A stretch of DNA of 64,000 nt from Devosia sp. ZB163 (GCF_028613635.1 NZ_JAQRMY010000001.1:539778-603777); one strand, 5' to 3'. Shown: positions 53,043 to 62,896, counted from the stretch's first letter. Notes: generated by a model not told the origin, from the sequence alone. A program made the numbers and translations.

Positions 53043-53729
53043 TCACAAGTCTGGAATAGGCCTTGGCTGGAGGAATAGGCCAGCTGAGACGCGATAGTAT
53101 GCCGTCGCCCCCTGATTGGTCACCGAGAGTTTCTCTGCACGGAGCGCCGGTTGATCCAGCCAAGTCAAAATGCTTGCTGCCCCAAAGGTCACTGGGTCAG
53201 TGGTCCGAGAAATCGCGACTCCTAGAATGCACAAATCACCAGGGAGTTCTCGCGGATTGTGAAGTTTGACCGCATGCGGGTTGTCCGGGTCGTCGGTGAT
53301 CGCGATCACTGGCCAACGTTCTGGCGGCAGCAAGCACTCATCAACGAAAACCCTATCGACCTGCCTCAAAAAAACTGCAGCGTCGTCCAAATCGTTTGTA
53401 TCCGGCGGAGAAACCTCACACGCATCGGATATGATGTTCGCTAAAGGTGCACCGCCCGGCGCAGGAGAATTCAGCGGAAAGAAATATCGTCCGTCCGCCG
53501 CCTCTCCACGGACCGTCTCACCACGCCAAATATACTGAATGCCCATGTGGTTAGGCACGGAACTAGGTAGGTAGGAAACCTCGATAACGCCCGAGGTCGC
53601 CTTCTGTGTGCCACCCGTCTCGTAGACGACCGCCAAACGATATCTGAGTTCAAGCGGCTCATAAGAATGTCCGCATCCAGCCAACACGCCAATTGCGGCG
53701 AGAAGTGCCAATGCCCGAGCATGTAACAT
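53043..53729 (-). CDS. Lipoprotein of unknown function
   Basis: A 228-residue lipoprotein with lipobox VLAGC in MLHARALALLAAIGVLAGCG. The mature part has LELRYRLAVVYETGGTQKAT, SGVIEVSYLPSSVPNHMGIQ, ADGRYFFPLNSPAPGGAPLA and VDECLLPPERWPVIAITDDP. No family is recognised. Composition is less GC-rich than core genes. Confidence 0.7.
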   Translation of the reverse strand: MLHARALALLAAIGVLAGCGHSYEPLELRYRLAVVYETGGTQKATSGVIEVSYLPSSVPNHMGIQYIWRGETVRGEAADGRYFFPLNSPAPGGAPLANIISDACEVSPPDTNDLDDAAVFLRQVDRVFVDECLLPPERWPVIAITDDPDNPHAVKLHNPRELPGDLCILGVAISRTTDPVTFGAASILTWLDQPALRAEKLSVTNQGATAYYRVSAGLFLQPRPIPDL

Positions 53730-54159
53730 TGCTTTCTCGGCAGAATGGTTGGACGGGTTCTTATTCGATGGCGACCAAATCCTTACAGTGCGTCACTTGG
53801 GTTGGGCATGATTTTGGGCAAAGTGATTAAGAGGCGGTAGGCCCCACACCCGCACTACGGGCGGTGAGACCTGAGGGCCCGCTCTGGCTGCCGCTCGTCG
53901 GCGTCCGCTGTGCGCCACAAGCGGCTACTCCCTGATCGGCCGACGACTAGAGCTACAGCAGCTTCAGGCCTGACGCGGCTACAGCCACTCGACTGGCTCG
54001 AAGGGGAGATCGGCAGGCTGACGGAACTGGGATTGCCATCGAACCACATAATCCCATCGATGGTCAGAGGCAGGTTCACCTCGGCACGATTCCAGCCAAG
54101 CGGGCTGCAGTGCCGTTTCTACTTAAGCTGTGGATGCACTGGCCAAACCCGGTAGAAGG
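53730..54159. other. 430-nt intergenic stretch with motif copy D
   Basis: No well supported gene. Copy D of the dispersed motif lies at about 53900-53930 (GCGTCCGCTGTGCGCCACAA, then GCGGCTACTC). A minus-strand frame around 53970-54100 with LPLTIDGIMWFDGNPSSVSL reads like a gene fragment, but I cannot name it. Confidence 0.45.
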
Positions 54160-55464
54160 ATGTCGGCGGAACGGCGTTTGGGGGACTTGCGCTTGGGCAG
54201 CGACAGCACATCGCCGGAAGCCGGGGCGGCCAGGGTCGCAGACGTTTTCCGCCTTCCCAATTTCTTCCCGTTCTGGTTCGCCGAGACGGTCTCGGGGTTC
54301 GGGAACTACGTCACCTTACTTGCGGTCCAGACCACCGTTGTTCTGCTGCTTGGCGGCACGGCGACCGATGTCGGCCTCGTGACGATGGCGGGGTTGCTGC
54401 CGAACCTGTTCCTCGGGCCTGTCGCCGGTGCGGTTGTCGACCGCTTTCGGCGCATCAGGGTCCTCGTCGTTACCGACATCGGGAATGGAGCGGTCCTCTG
54501 TCTCCTCCCGCTGCTGTGGGTCGTGGGGCTGCTCAACACGCCCGTGCTGATGGCGATCATGATCGTCTCCGGGGTTCTGACGATCCTGAACCGGGCCGCG
54601 AGCCAGTCGGTGTTGCCGAGGCTCGTTCCCAGGCCGCACCTGCTCGCGGCGAACGCACGAATTGACCAGGGTGCGACCGTGGCGCAGACGTCTGGCAGCT
54701 TCGTAGCCGGGGGGCTTGTCGCGCTCCTGGGGGCTCCGCTCGCCATCCTGATCGACGCCGCGTCCTACTTCGTGTCGGCCGCCGCGATGGCGACGATCCG
54801 CCTCGACGAGTTGCCCCAGAAATCCAGGGCGACCCTGCGGGCGCTTCATGCCGAAGTCGGCGAGGCCGTGCGCTGGCTGTACGGGCACAAGGTGCTTGGG
54901 CCGTTGGCCCTGTCGACCCACATCTGGTTCTTCGCCAACGGCTTGGTCGGTACGGCGATGGTGGCCTACACGCTGCAAGCCCTGAGCCTTGGTCCATTCT
55001 GGCTGGGGGTCGTCTACGGCGTCGGCGGCATTGCGGGCCTCGTGGGCAGTTTCCTTGCGGTGAGGGTTGGCCGGTGGCTCGGCGAAGGCTCGACCGTCAT
55101 CGCCTGCCGGACGCTGGCATGCCTTGCGTGGGTGCCGGTCGCGCTCATTCCCGATCCGGCGCCATTGTGGTTGCCGATCGCTCTGCTGGCGCTGGGGCAA
55201 GCGCTGTTCGGCCTGAGCATCGGCGTCGAGAACGCCAGCGAAGCGAGCATCTGGCAGAACGCGGTGCCGGACGACCTCCAGGCCCGGGTGGTCTCGACGC
55301 GGCGTTCCGTCAACCGGACTATGATCGTCATCGGCGCTCCGGCAGGGGGGCTGCTTGCCGATATGGCGGGGTTCGGAACCACGTTCTGGGTCGCCGTGTC
55401 CGTCTTCGCCATCGCCGCAGGCGCTCTCGGATTGGCAGGCTTCCGGAAAATCCGCGAAGCATAG
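54160..55464 (+). CDS. MFS exporter (EntS/macrolide-efflux-like)
   Basis: A 434-residue major facilitator protein of the MFS_3 type with about 12 membrane segments. After a soluble lead it begins FRLPNFFPFWFAETVSGFGN; the 2-3 loop is GPVAGAVVDRFRRIRVLVVT, then LNRAASQSVLPRLVPRPHLL, IDAASYFVSAAAMATIRL and EASIWQNAVPDDLQARVVST. Such proteins export siderophores or antibiotics by proton antiport. A start at GTG 54130 is also possible; the ATG at 54160 directly follows an AGAAGG run and lacks good spacing. Confidence 0.88.
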   Translation: MSAERRLGDLRLGSDSTSPEAGAARVADVFRLPNFFPFWFAETVSGFGNYVTLLAVQTTVVLLLGGTATDVGLVTMAGLLPNLFLGPVAGAVVDRFRRIRVLVVTDIGNGAVLCLLPLLWVVGLLNTPVLMAIMIVSGVLTILNRAASQSVLPRLVPRPHLLAANARIDQGATVAQTSGSFVAGGLVALLGAPLAILIDAASYFVSAAAMATIRLDELPQKSRATLRALHAEVGEAVRWLYGHKVLGPLALSTHIWFFANGLVGTAMVAYTLQALSLGPFWLGVVYGVGGIAGLVGSFLAVRVGRWLGEGSTVIACRTLACLAWVPVALIPDPAPLWLPIALLALGQALFGLSIGVENASEASIWQNAVPDDLQARVVSTRRSVNRTMIVIGAPAGGLLADMAGFGTTFWVAVSVFAIAAGALGLAGFRKIREA

Positions 55465-55489
55465 GCTGGCGCAAGCACGGCAGCGAGCG

Positions 55490-56281
55490 CTACTGCGTGA
55501 GGAAGGCCGTCGCGACCTCGGTGAGGAGCGGCGACTGGATCAGGCTGTAGTGCGTGGTGTTGGGGATGATGGCGAGCTGGCTGGCGGGGCGCAGCGAGCC
55601 GTCAAAGCCGGCGTCGCGCTGACCGCCGCCGAGCAGCTTCCAGAACTCGACCATGTGCTCGGGCCGGATGGAATCCGAGTCGGCGAAGACCAGCAGCGTC
55701 GGAGCCTCGATGGCCTTGATCCCCTCGGTCCAGTCGCGCTCGGGCTGGTTCATCTCGCCGCTCTTGCGCATCATCGTCTCCCAGTTGACGTCGGGATAGA
55801 ACTGCGCGAGCGGCGAGGCGGCGATCTGGCTGCCGATGGCAGCGGCCATGGCAGGCATCTGCTCGAAGGCCTGCCGGACTTCGGGATAGTCGCCGTCGGT
55901 GCGGAAGGCCACGGAGACCAAGACCAGTTTCTCGACCAGTTCCGGGTGCCGGAAGGCGACCTGCAGCGCGACGGCGGCGCCGAGCGAATAGCCCATGAAG
56001 CGCGCCTTGTCGATGCCGAGGTGCTGGAGCATGGCCGCGACGTCGTCGGCCATCAGCTCGTCGGACCAGGGCGCGTCGCTGTCCGTGCTGAAGCCGTGGC
56101 CGCGCATGTGGATGGCAATCACCTTGTGCGTCTTCGCCATGGCGGCGAGCGGAGCGCCGAAGGTCTGGGACGGGTCGACGCCGCCATGCAGCAGCACGAG
56201 CGGCGGGCCGTCGCCATGGATCTCGTAGTAGATTTCGGCGTCGCCGACCGTGACCTTGCCCGTGCTGCTGGGGGTGCTCAT
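55490..56281 (-). CDS. Alpha/beta hydrolase
   Basis: A 263-residue alpha/beta-fold hydrolase. The oxyanion region is PPLVLLHGGVDPSQTF, the nucleophile elbow is MGYSLGAAVALQVAFRHPEL (G-Y-S-L-G), the likely acid is in TLLVFADSDSIRPEHMVEFW and the catalytic His is in NTTHYSLIQSPLL. A lid with MPAMAAAIGSQIAASPL is visible. The substrate is unknown. The ATG at 56281 is used; GTG at 56293 would add four residues. Confidence 0.88.
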   Translation of the reverse strand: MSTPSSTGKVTVGDAEIYYEIHGDGPPLVLLHGGVDPSQTFGAPLAAMAKTHKVIAIHMRGHGFSTDSDAPWSDELMADDVAAMLQHLGIDKARFMGYSLGAAVALQVAFRHPELVEKLVLVSVAFRTDGDYPEVRQAFEQMPAMAAAIGSQIAASPLAQFYPDVNWETMMRKSGEMNQPERDWTEGIKAIEAPTLLVFADSDSIRPEHMVEFWKLLGGGQRDAGFDGSLRPASQLAIIPNTTHYSLIQSPLLTEVATAFLTQ

Positions 56282-56322
56282 CGGATCGTCCACTGGGGTT
56301 TGGCCTACGGCGGCGCTGTCAC

Positions 56323-57018
56323 CTAGGCCCTCAGAACAACCACTTTCGTGTTGACCGGCGTGCGTGAGTAGAGGTCGATCATGTCCTGGGTGAGCAGGCC
56401 GATACAGCCGCTTGAAATGCCCCTGCCGATCGTCTCCGGCGCGCTGGTGCTATAGAGCGTGTAGAGCGTGTAGACGCCGTTCTGGTAGAGATAGAGCGCC
56501 CGGGCGCCGAGCGGATTGTCGAGGCCTGGCGCCATGCCGCCGGCATACTTGGCCACTTCCGGCTGCCGCTTGATCATTTCCGCGGGAGGCGTCCAGATGG
56601 GCCATTCGGCCTTGCGTCCGATATAGGCGTCGCCGCTCCACAGGAAGCCGGCGCGGCCGACACTGACGCCATAGCGGGTGGCGTTTCCATCGCCTTCGAC
56701 GCGGTAGACATAGTGGTTGCGCGGATCGACGACGATCGTTCCGGCCACTTCCGCGGTGTCGTAGCGCACTGTCCGGCGATAGTACTTGGGATCTACCTTG
56801 CTGACATTGACGGCCGGGATCGGGAAACGCTCGTTGGGCCGCGGCCCGTAGACATTCCTCGCTTCGGCCAAACTCATGCTCCCGGACGGGGCGCAACCGG
56901 CGAGCGCCAACGCGCCGAGACCGGCGGCCGATCCGAACAGAAACGAGCGGCGACTGACAATCGTGGGCCGAACTGCCGCGTCCGGTTCGCCTGCCGGAAT
57001 CCCATCGTCTACGATCAT
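56323..57018 (-). CDS. L,D-transpeptidase (YkuD) family protein with variant active site
   Basis: A 231-residue exported protein. The N-terminus has a twin-arginine signal with lipobox (SRRSFLFGSAAGLGALALAG then Cys). The YkuD domain spans about 80-230: YYRRTVRYDTAEVAGTIVVD, ARYGVSVGRAGF-like core and PETIGRGISSGCIGLLTQDM. The catalytic Cys (S-S-G-C) is present, but the usual upstream H-G is replaced (YTLYSTS) and the Arg after Cys is Gly. It may act on peptidoglycan or be a non-catalytic relative. Confidence 0.83.
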   Translation of the reverse strand: MIVDDGIPAGEPDAAVRPTIVSRRSFLFGSAAGLGALALAGCAPSGSMSLAEARNVYGPRPNERFPIPAVNVSKVDPKYYRRTVRYDTAEVAGTIVVDPRNHYVYRVEGDGNATRYGVSVGRAGFLWSGDAYIGRKAEWPIWTPPAEMIKRQPEVAKYAGGMAPGLDNPLGARALYLYQNGVYTLYTLYSTSAPETIGRGISSGCIGLLTQDMIDLYSRTPVNTKVVVLRA

Positions 57019-57421
57019 GGCTTGAGTCTCCCCACTCCCATTCCCCAGCCAAGAATAACACGGGCCCACACCCGCAGAAGGCCCGGAGTAAGGCTGGTCT
57101 CATACCGCACAATGGCAGGAAGGGGCTCCCGTTCGGCGTGCTCCGGCCGGGACTTAGCGAAGAGTTCCGACATCGGCCTGGTTCGCGCTCGCGTGCGCGC
57201 GGTTCGAGCCACCGAGGCAGAAGCGGCCCTCCGCCGTAGCATCAGGGAGGTGGCGAGGAGCCTGAGTCGCGGGGTGAACCGGGATGTGCCGGGGACGTGG
57301 CGTCAGCACCACGACCGCCCCACCGTGGCAGCCTGACGCAGCGACAAACCGTGCAGGTGGCGAAGCAGCGCGATGCGCTAGCTTGGTTCCCCTTTTGCAC
57401 TGAATGACCTTGGGGATACCA
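57019..57421. other. 403-nt intergenic stretch without recognisable gene
   Basis: Open frames here have Arg-rich, non-protein-like composition. I see no terminator, repeat or RNA gene. It presumably holds the promoter of the L,D-transpeptidase-like gene on its left side. Confidence 0.5.
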
Positions 57422-57637
57422 ATGCCACAGCACCATAGCTGGTCGCCGCTGCGCGTCCCGCGGCGCGAGACCGAGACCGTCGATCAGTTTGAGCGACGGC
57501 GCGCCGAGATCGAGCGCATCGTCGCTGGTTTTCGCATGAGCCGCTACGGCCGAGCCGAGGCGGAGCGCCTCGAAAGGCGCCTCGCCCGGCTGCGTTCGGA
57601 TCAGTCGAAGAAGCCGGCGTCTTCTTCCTTGAGGTAG
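57422..57637 (+). CDS. Possible small basic protein
   Basis: A 71-residue frame starting MPQHHSWSPLRVPRRETETV with a charged helix DQFERRRAEIERIVAGFRMS and GRAEAERLERRLARLRSDQS. TTGGGGA lies six bases before the ATG. The helix looks real, but the gene overlaps the 3' end of the convergent dehydratase by 37 nt and no family is recognised. Confidence 0.4.
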   Translation: MPQHHSWSPLRVPRRETETVDQFERRRAEIERIVAGFRMSRYGRAEAERLERRLARLRSDQSKKPASSSLR

Positions 57638-58803
57638 CGCTTGGCCGCCTTGGCGTCGATGTCGAGACCGAGGCCTGGGCCCGGCAGGAGGTCGACATGG
57701 CTGTCGACGACGATCGGGCCGGAGGGGAGGCCCGTGACGATCTCGTTCCAGAAATCGTCGGAGGCCGACGGGTACTCGAAGGCGATGTAGTTGGCCGGCA
57801 GCGTCGCGCAGACATTGATCAGCGCGCCGAGACCGAGCAGGCCGTTCGCGGTGCCGTGCGGCGCCATCATGATCGAGTGCATGTAGGCGTGCTCGGCCAC
57901 CCACTTGAGCTCGGCAATGCCGCCGATATCGGCCGGATCGGGACCGACGACGCGGACCGCCTGGGTCTCGATCAGTTCCTTGAAGTTGTGGCGCAGGTAG
58001 ATCTGCTCGCCGGTATGGATCGGCGTCGAGGTCGAGGTGGTCAGCTCACGATAGGCCTGCGGATTGACCCACGGCACGTAGTCGCCGGTGAGCATGTCCT
58101 CGAGCCACATGATGTTGTAGGGCTCGACCGCGCGGGCGAACTTGATGGCGTCGTTGAGGAACCAGCCCGGGCCGCAATCGAGGGCGAGCGAAACCTTGTC
58201 GCCCAGCGCTTCCTTCATGGCGATGACGCAATCGAGCAGGTAGTTGAAGCCGTGCTCGGAAATCTGGCCCTGGTCCATGGCGCCGTGATAGCCGGCCTTC
58301 TTGCCGATCGGGCCATAGTGGAAATCGGGGTAGCTGTCCTTCTGGGACGAGTGGAAGCTCAGGCCCTGCTTGACCATAAAGAACTTCTGCGGCTGCTCGG
58401 CCATCCACTTGACGTCGGCGGCGAAGTCCTCGGGGCGATCGCCACTACGCTTCTGGCGCACTGAGCCGTTATAGACGCGGACCTTGTCGCGCACCTTGCC
58501 GCCGAGGAGTTTGTAGGCCGGAACGCCCGCCGCCTTGCCGGCAATGTCCCACAGCGCATGCTCGATCACCGAGACGGCGGCGCCGTAGGGCTTGAACGAG
58601 CCGCGCTGGCGGATCTTCATCATGCAGCGCTCGACGTCGGTCGGGTCCTCGCCGATCAGCGCCTCGCGGAAGTGGAGGATGAAGGGCTTGAGGTAGGTCT
58701 TGGTGTATTCCACCTCGCCGATGCCGTAGATGCCCTCGTCGGTGACGATGCGGACGATCGGATGCTTGCCGATGACGGCAACGCGCAAGTCTGTGATTTT
58801 CAT
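57601..58803 (-). CDS. Enolase-superfamily sugar-acid dehydratase (mandelate racemase type), copy 2
   Basis: A 400-residue enzyme starting MKITDLRVAVIGKHPIVRIV. The capping domain is followed by the barrel with metal ligands in LALDCGPGWFL (Asp), IMWLEDMLTGD (Glu) and IHTGEQIYLR (Glu), and a His in MMAPHGTANG. This ligand set fits the galactonate/gluconate/mannonate-like dehydratases. The substrate is not assignable. It is transcribed with the next dehydratase gene upstream, separated by 158 nt. Confidence 0.87.
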   Translation of the reverse strand: MKITDLRVAVIGKHPIVRIVTDEGIYGIGEVEYTKTYLKPFILHFREALIGEDPTDVERCMMKIRQRGSFKPYGAAVSVIEHALWDIAGKAAGVPAYKLLGGKVRDKVRVYNGSVRQKRSGDRPEDFAADVKWMAEQPQKFFMVKQGLSFHSSQKDSYPDFHYGPIGKKAGYHGAMDQGQISEHGFNYLLDCVIAMKEALGDKVSLALDCGPGWFLNDAIKFARAVEPYNIMWLEDMLTGDYVPWVNPQAYRELTTSTSTPIHTGEQIYLRHNFKELIETQAVRVVGPDPADIGGIAELKWVAEHAYMHSIMMAPHGTANGLLGLGALINVCATLPANYIAFEYPSASDDFWNEIVTGLPSGPIVVDSHVDLLPGPGLGLDIDAKAAKRYLKEEDAGFFD

Positions 58804-58961
58804 GGTGTTCTCTCTATTCGTCCGGACGGGCCGGTGGCGTTCGTGCTCTGTGCCTCGCCGGCCTTGACCCTTCCCTACCGGGGCGGGGGGTGTCGCTGGT
58901 TGTCGGTTCCCTCCCCGTGCGGGGAGACGATGAGGGTGGGGTATGCCCCACCCCCGATGCG

Positions 58962-60332
58962 TCAGCTCCAGGTGCGGTCCCAGGAGTACTCGTTGTCCCA
59001 ACGGTCGGTCGGCTCCCAGATGCCGGTGACGCCCGGCTGCAGGTGCTCGCGCAGCAGCTCGTCGTTGAGATCGTCGATGCCGAGGCCGGGCTTGTCCGAG
59101 ACGGTGATGAAGCCATCCTTGACGATCGGCTTGGGCAGGCCGAGCTGGATGTCGTCCCACCACGGCACTTCCACCGTGTGATACTCGAGCGCGAGGAAGT
59201 TCTCGGTGGCGACCGCGACATGGGCGGCGGCCATCGCGGCGATCGGGCTCTCGGCCATGTGGATGGCCATGGCGATGCCGTGGTCCTGCGCCGCGTCGCC
59301 GATCTTCTTGGTCTCGAGGATGCCGCCCGAGGTCAACAGGTCCGGGTGGATGACCGAGATGCCGGCGTTGAACAGCGGCTCGAAGCCTTCCTTCAGATAG
59401 ATGTCCTCGCCGGTGCAGATCGGCACCGAGGTTGACTGCTGCAGTTGGCGGTACTGCTCGGTATGCTGCCAGGGGATCACGTCCTCGAGCCAGGCCGGGG
59501 TGTACTTCTCGATGCGCTGGGCGAGGCGGATGCCGTCCTGCAGCGAGATGTGGCCAAGATGGTCGATGGCGAGCGGAATCTCGGGCCCGATGACCTCGCG
59601 GACTTCGGCGATGTACTGCTCGAGCAGCTCGAGGCCCTTCTCGGAAAAGTGCAGGCCCGTGAACGGGTGCATGACGTTCTGCGCGTCGTAGACGAGGTTG
59701 CGCTTCTTCCGGCCCTCGAGCGTGCGCGGCGAGGAATCGCCGGCATGGTGGCGGAAGGCGTCGAGCACGCCGGCCGGGCCGACGACGGCGCCCGGAACGT
59801 CCGCGATCTGCATCAGGCCGAGGTCCATCTTGAGGAAGGTGAACCCCAGGTCCATGCGCTCCTTGAGGCGCCTGCCGGTCTCGGCGCCGCTCGGCTTTTC
59901 CGCGTCGGTGTCGCAATAGACGCGCACCTTGTCGCGGAACTTGCCGCCCAGCATCTGGTAGATCGGCACGCCATAGGCCTTGCCGGCAATGTCCCACAGC
60001 GCGATCTCGATGGCCGAGACACCGCCGCCCTGGCGGCCATGGCCGCCGAACTGCTTGATGCGCCGGAACAGCCGGTCGATGTCGAGCGGGTTCTCGCCGA
60101 GGAGACGGCTCTTGAGCATCAGCGCATAGGTGGCGCTGGCGCCGTCGCGCACTTCGCCGAAGCCGACAATGCCCTGGTTGGTGTAGATCTTGAGGAGCGC
60201 CGAGGTGAACGGGGCGCCGACGATCTCGGCGACGCGGATGTCGGTGATGCGCAGTTCGCTCGGCCGTGAGGCCGTGCGGACATTGCCTTCGATCCGCTCG
60301 TTCGCTGTCAGGTTGTCAAGTTCAAGCGTCAC
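58962..60332 (-). CDS. Enolase-superfamily sugar-acid dehydratase, copy 1
   Basis: A 456-residue enzyme starting at GTG, with AGGAGG eight bases upstream. It has a 20-residue N-terminal extension before [20 protein letters not shown] and an insert near residue 195 ([18 protein letters not shown]). Barrel ligands are [11 protein letters not shown] (Asp), [11 protein letters not shown] (Glu), [10 protein letters not shown] (Glu) and [14 protein letters not shown] (His). It probably dehydrates an acid sugar. It belongs with the GntR regulator and the divergent ABC importer. Confidence 0.87.
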   Translation of the reverse strand: MTLELDNLTANERIEGNVRTASRPSELRITDIRVAEIVGAPFTSALLKIYTNQGIVGFGEVRDGASATYALMLKSRLLGENPLDIDRLFRRIKQFGGHGRQGGGVSAIEIALWDIAGKAYGVPIYQMLGGKFRDKVRVYCDTDAEKPSGAETGRRLKERMDLGFTFLKMDLGLMQIADVPGAVVGPAGVLDAFRHHAGDSSPRTLEGRKKRNLVYDAQNVMHPFTGLHFSEKGLELLEQYIAEVREVIGPEIPLAIDHLGHISLQDGIRLAQRIEKYTPAWLEDVIPWQHTEQYRQLQQSTSVPICTGEDIYLKEGFEPLFNAGISVIHPDLLTSGGILETKKIGDAAQDHGIAMAIHMAESPIAAMAAAHVAVATENFLALEYHTVEVPWWDDIQLGLPKPIVKDGFITVSDKPGLGIDDLNDELLREHLQPGVTGIWEPTDRWDNEYSWDRTWS

Positions 60333-60378
60333 TACCCTCTCCTCCTCGAAATGGCTGACTGAAAAATGGATTGCGCGA

Positions 60379-61077
60379 TCAGCGCCGTGTGGTGCCGTTG
60401 CGCTGCGCCACGCCCATCTGCTCGATGATGTGCCGGCCCGAGCCTTCGACGTGGCGGGCGACGACCGCAGCGGCGGCCTCGGCATCCTGGGCGCGGATGC
60501 AGGCGATGAGTTCGCGGTGTTCGCGTAGCACGGAGACGCGCCGGCTGAGCGAGGTGGGGAAGCGCCGGCTGATGGCGCGCAGAATCTCGCGATGCTTCCA
60601 CCACAGTTCGGCCGCGTGCCGGTTGTAGTGCCGGTCGTAGATGAACTGGTGGAAGCGCGTGTCGAGTATCCCGTGCCGGGTCCGGTCGGTGAAGTTGTTG
60701 GCCTCGATCTCGGCCTGGATCGCCTCGAGCTCGTCGATGTCGGAGTCGCCGGCGATGGAGACGAACCAGCGCGTCAGCGCTGCCTCGATCAGCATCTCGA
60801 TCTCGATGATGTCGCGCACGAAATCGGCGTCGATCGGCCGGACGCGGGCGCCGCGATTGGGCTCCATGAGCACGAACCCCTCGCCGCGCAGCTGCTGCAG
60901 CGCTTCGCGGATGGGGTTGGTCGAGGTCTGGTAGCGCTCGGCGAGGTCTGCGACCTTCAGCCGCTCATTGGGCTCGAGACGCCCGGAGACGATGTCCTCG
61001 CGGATCATCTCGTAGACGGAACCGTGCTGCTCGAGCGTCTCCTCGGGCTTGTCCGGTATGTCGGTCACCTCACTCAT
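60379..61077 (-). CDS. GntR-family regulator with FCD domain
   Basis: A 232-residue regulator. The winged HTH at about residues 20-85 ([20 protein letters not shown], then [20 protein letters not shown]) is followed by the all-helical FCD ligand domain ([40 protein letters not shown], with histidines for metal binding near HREL and VARHVEGS). FCD regulators often respond to sugar acids. It heads the dehydratase operon and is divergent from the ABC binding-protein gene across 239 bp that contain an outer ATGTA/TACAT inverted repeat (61142-61171). Confidence 0.92.
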   Translation of the reverse strand: MSEVTDIPDKPEETLEQHGSVYEMIREDIVSGRLEPNERLKVADLAERYQTSTNPIREALQQLRGEGFVLMEPNRGARVRPIDADFVRDIIEIEMLIEAALTRWFVSIAGDSDIDELEAIQAEIEANNFTDRTRHGILDTRFHQFIYDRHYNRHAAELWWKHREILRAISRRFPTSLSRRVSVLREHRELIACIRAQDAEAAAAVVARHVEGSGRHIIEQMGVAQRNGTTRR

Positions 61078-61316
61078 TGCACCTGTTTATGCATGTTTTT
61101 TGGGCAAGCCAAGTCCGATTGCACGCTATCTTTCAGAAATAATGTACAACTTTGGTGATGTTGACATACATGACGTTGTCTGGAACTGTGCCATACCAGT
61201 TGGGAGTGCCGACAGCAGGCCGGTTCCCGAGCACCGTAACAGCGCAAGCTGTGGGGCGACGTTGCGAGGGCCGGATGGCCCGGGCGCGCTCAGATTTTTT
61301 GGAGGAGGATTCCTGA

Positions 61317-62822
61317 ATGCCTACTTCGCGTCATCGCGAGAAGCGTGCCCGCCGTTTGCTCGGGCTTTCGATCGCCGCCCTGAGCGCAGCGAGCATGGTG
61401 GCGAGCACTGCCACCGCGACCTACGCGCAGTCGGTTGATCTGTCCAAGTGGTCGCCCGAGTACGTCAAGTCGATCGCCGGCACCAAGCAGTTCGACGCTG
61501 CCAAGGATTGCGGCGCGGTCGTGCCGAACGACTACACCGGTTCCGTCAGCTACTGGTACACCGGGCCGTTCGAAGCCGATCCGGCGATCGCGCATGAGCA
61601 GGACAAGGCGTTCTGGGAGGCCTTCAAGGCCGCCTATCCGAACATCACGACCGACGTTCAGTCGATCACCTACAACGAACTGCTCGACAAGTTCCGCACC
61701 TCGCTGCTCGGCAACTCGGCCCCGGCCGTCATCCGCCTGCAGATCCTGGGCGGCGTCGAGTTCGCCGCCAAGGGCTACCTGCAGCCGCTGAAGCCGGAAG
61801 ATGTCGGCTACACCGCTGCCGATTTCTGGCCCGGCGCGCTGAAGTCCGTGACCTATGAGGGCGTCAGCTACGGCCTGCCGACCAACAACGAAACCATGGC
61901 GATGATCTGGAACGCCAAGGTGTTCAAGGATGCCGGCCTCGATCCGGAAAATCCGCCGGCCACCTGGGACGACGTCGTCACCTATTCCAAGACCATCAAC
62001 GAAAAGCTCGGCATCCCGGGCTACGGCCTCGTGGCCAAGCAGAACGCCGGCAACACGCCGTTCCGCTTCATGCCGCAGATGTGGGCCTATGGTGGCGGCG
62101 CGCTGGACGAAGCCTCGGCCGAGCCCGGCTACAAGGATGTCTGGATCAACAATGCCGGCTCCAAGGCTGCGCTCCAGGCTGCCTACCAGATGTATGCCGT
62201 GGACAAGTCGGTCCCGACTTCCGCGCTGACCAACACGCAGGGTGAAAACCAGGCGCCGTTCATCGCCGGCAAGCTCGGCATGATGATCGCCCACCCGGCC
62301 GAATACGCCAAGATGACCGACCTCGCCTCCAAGGCGACCGGTGCCGACAAGGCAGCGGCCGACGAAGTGGTGGCCAACATGCGCTATGGCCTGATCCCGG
62401 CCGGTCCGGACGGCAAGCGCGCCGTGGTGTTCGGCGGTTCGAACATCCACGTCGTCAAGCCCGAGTTCGTGCAGGGCGGCAAGGTGGACGAGCAGGCCGT
62501 CAAGGCTCTGATCTGCTTCTGGAACAGCCCGGAATGGTCGACCAGGCTCGCCTGGGTCGGCTCCAACCCCGGCAACATCAATGGCTTCCTGACCGACGCC
62601 ATGAAGGAACGCCTGGACACCATCAAGTTCCTCGACGTCACCACCTCGATGTTGCCCAACGGCATCCCGTTCCCGGTGATCCCGCAGGCTCCGGAAATCA
62701 TGAACATCATCGTTCCGGACATGCTGCAGAACGCTCTCACCGGCAACATGACGGTCGACCAGGCGGCCGATGATGCGGCTGCCAAGGTGCAGGCCATCGT
62801 CGACGGCGGCGGCGGCATCTGA
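61317..62822 (+). CDS. Extracellular solute-binding protein of a CUT1-type ABC importer
   Basis: A 501-residue binding protein. The signal sequence has twin Arg and ends near ATATYAQS. The mature part is SBP_bac_1-like: VSYWYTGPFEADPAIAHEQD, NELLDKFRTSLLGNSAPAVI, YGLPTNNETMAMIWNAKVFK, APFIAGKLGMMIAHPAEYAK and FNSPEW-like segments near the end. It is longer than most family members (about 420). GGAGGAGGATT precedes the ATG. A hairpin follows the stop. Confidence 0.9.
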   Translation: MPTSRHREKRARRLLGLSIAALSAASMVASTATATYAQSVDLSKWSPEYVKSIAGTKQFDAAKDCGAVVPNDYTGSVSYWYTGPFEADPAIAHEQDKAFWEAFKAAYPNITTDVQSITYNELLDKFRTSLLGNSAPAVIRLQILGGVEFAAKGYLQPLKPEDVGYTAADFWPGALKSVTYEGVSYGLPTNNETMAMIWNAKVFKDAGLDPENPPATWDDVVTYSKTINEKLGIPGYGLVAKQNAGNTPFRFMPQMWAYGGGALDEASAEPGYKDVWINNAGSKAALQAAYQMYAVDKSVPTSALTNTQGENQAPFIAGKLGMMIAHPAEYAKMTDLASKATGADKAAADEVVANMRYGLIPAGPDGKRAVVFGGSNIHVVKPEFVQGGKVDEQAVKALICFWNSPEWSTRLAWVGSNPGNINGFLTDAMKERLDTIKFLDVTTSMLPNGIPFPVIPQAPEIMNIIVPDMLQNALTGNMTVDQAADDAAAKVQAIVDGGGGI

Positions 62823-62844
62823 TCGCCTGATCCATCTGATCTCG

Positions 62845-62867
62845 GACCGGCGGCATCGCCGCCGGTC
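62845..62867 (+). terminator. Hairpin after the solute-binding-protein gene
   Basis: GACCGGCGGC pairs with GCCGCCGGTC around ATC, followed by TCTTATT. It probably causes partial termination or protects the 3' end, giving more binding protein than permease. Confidence 0.7.
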
Positions 62868-62896
62868 TCTTATTCTCACCAACTAGGGTATGCGCT

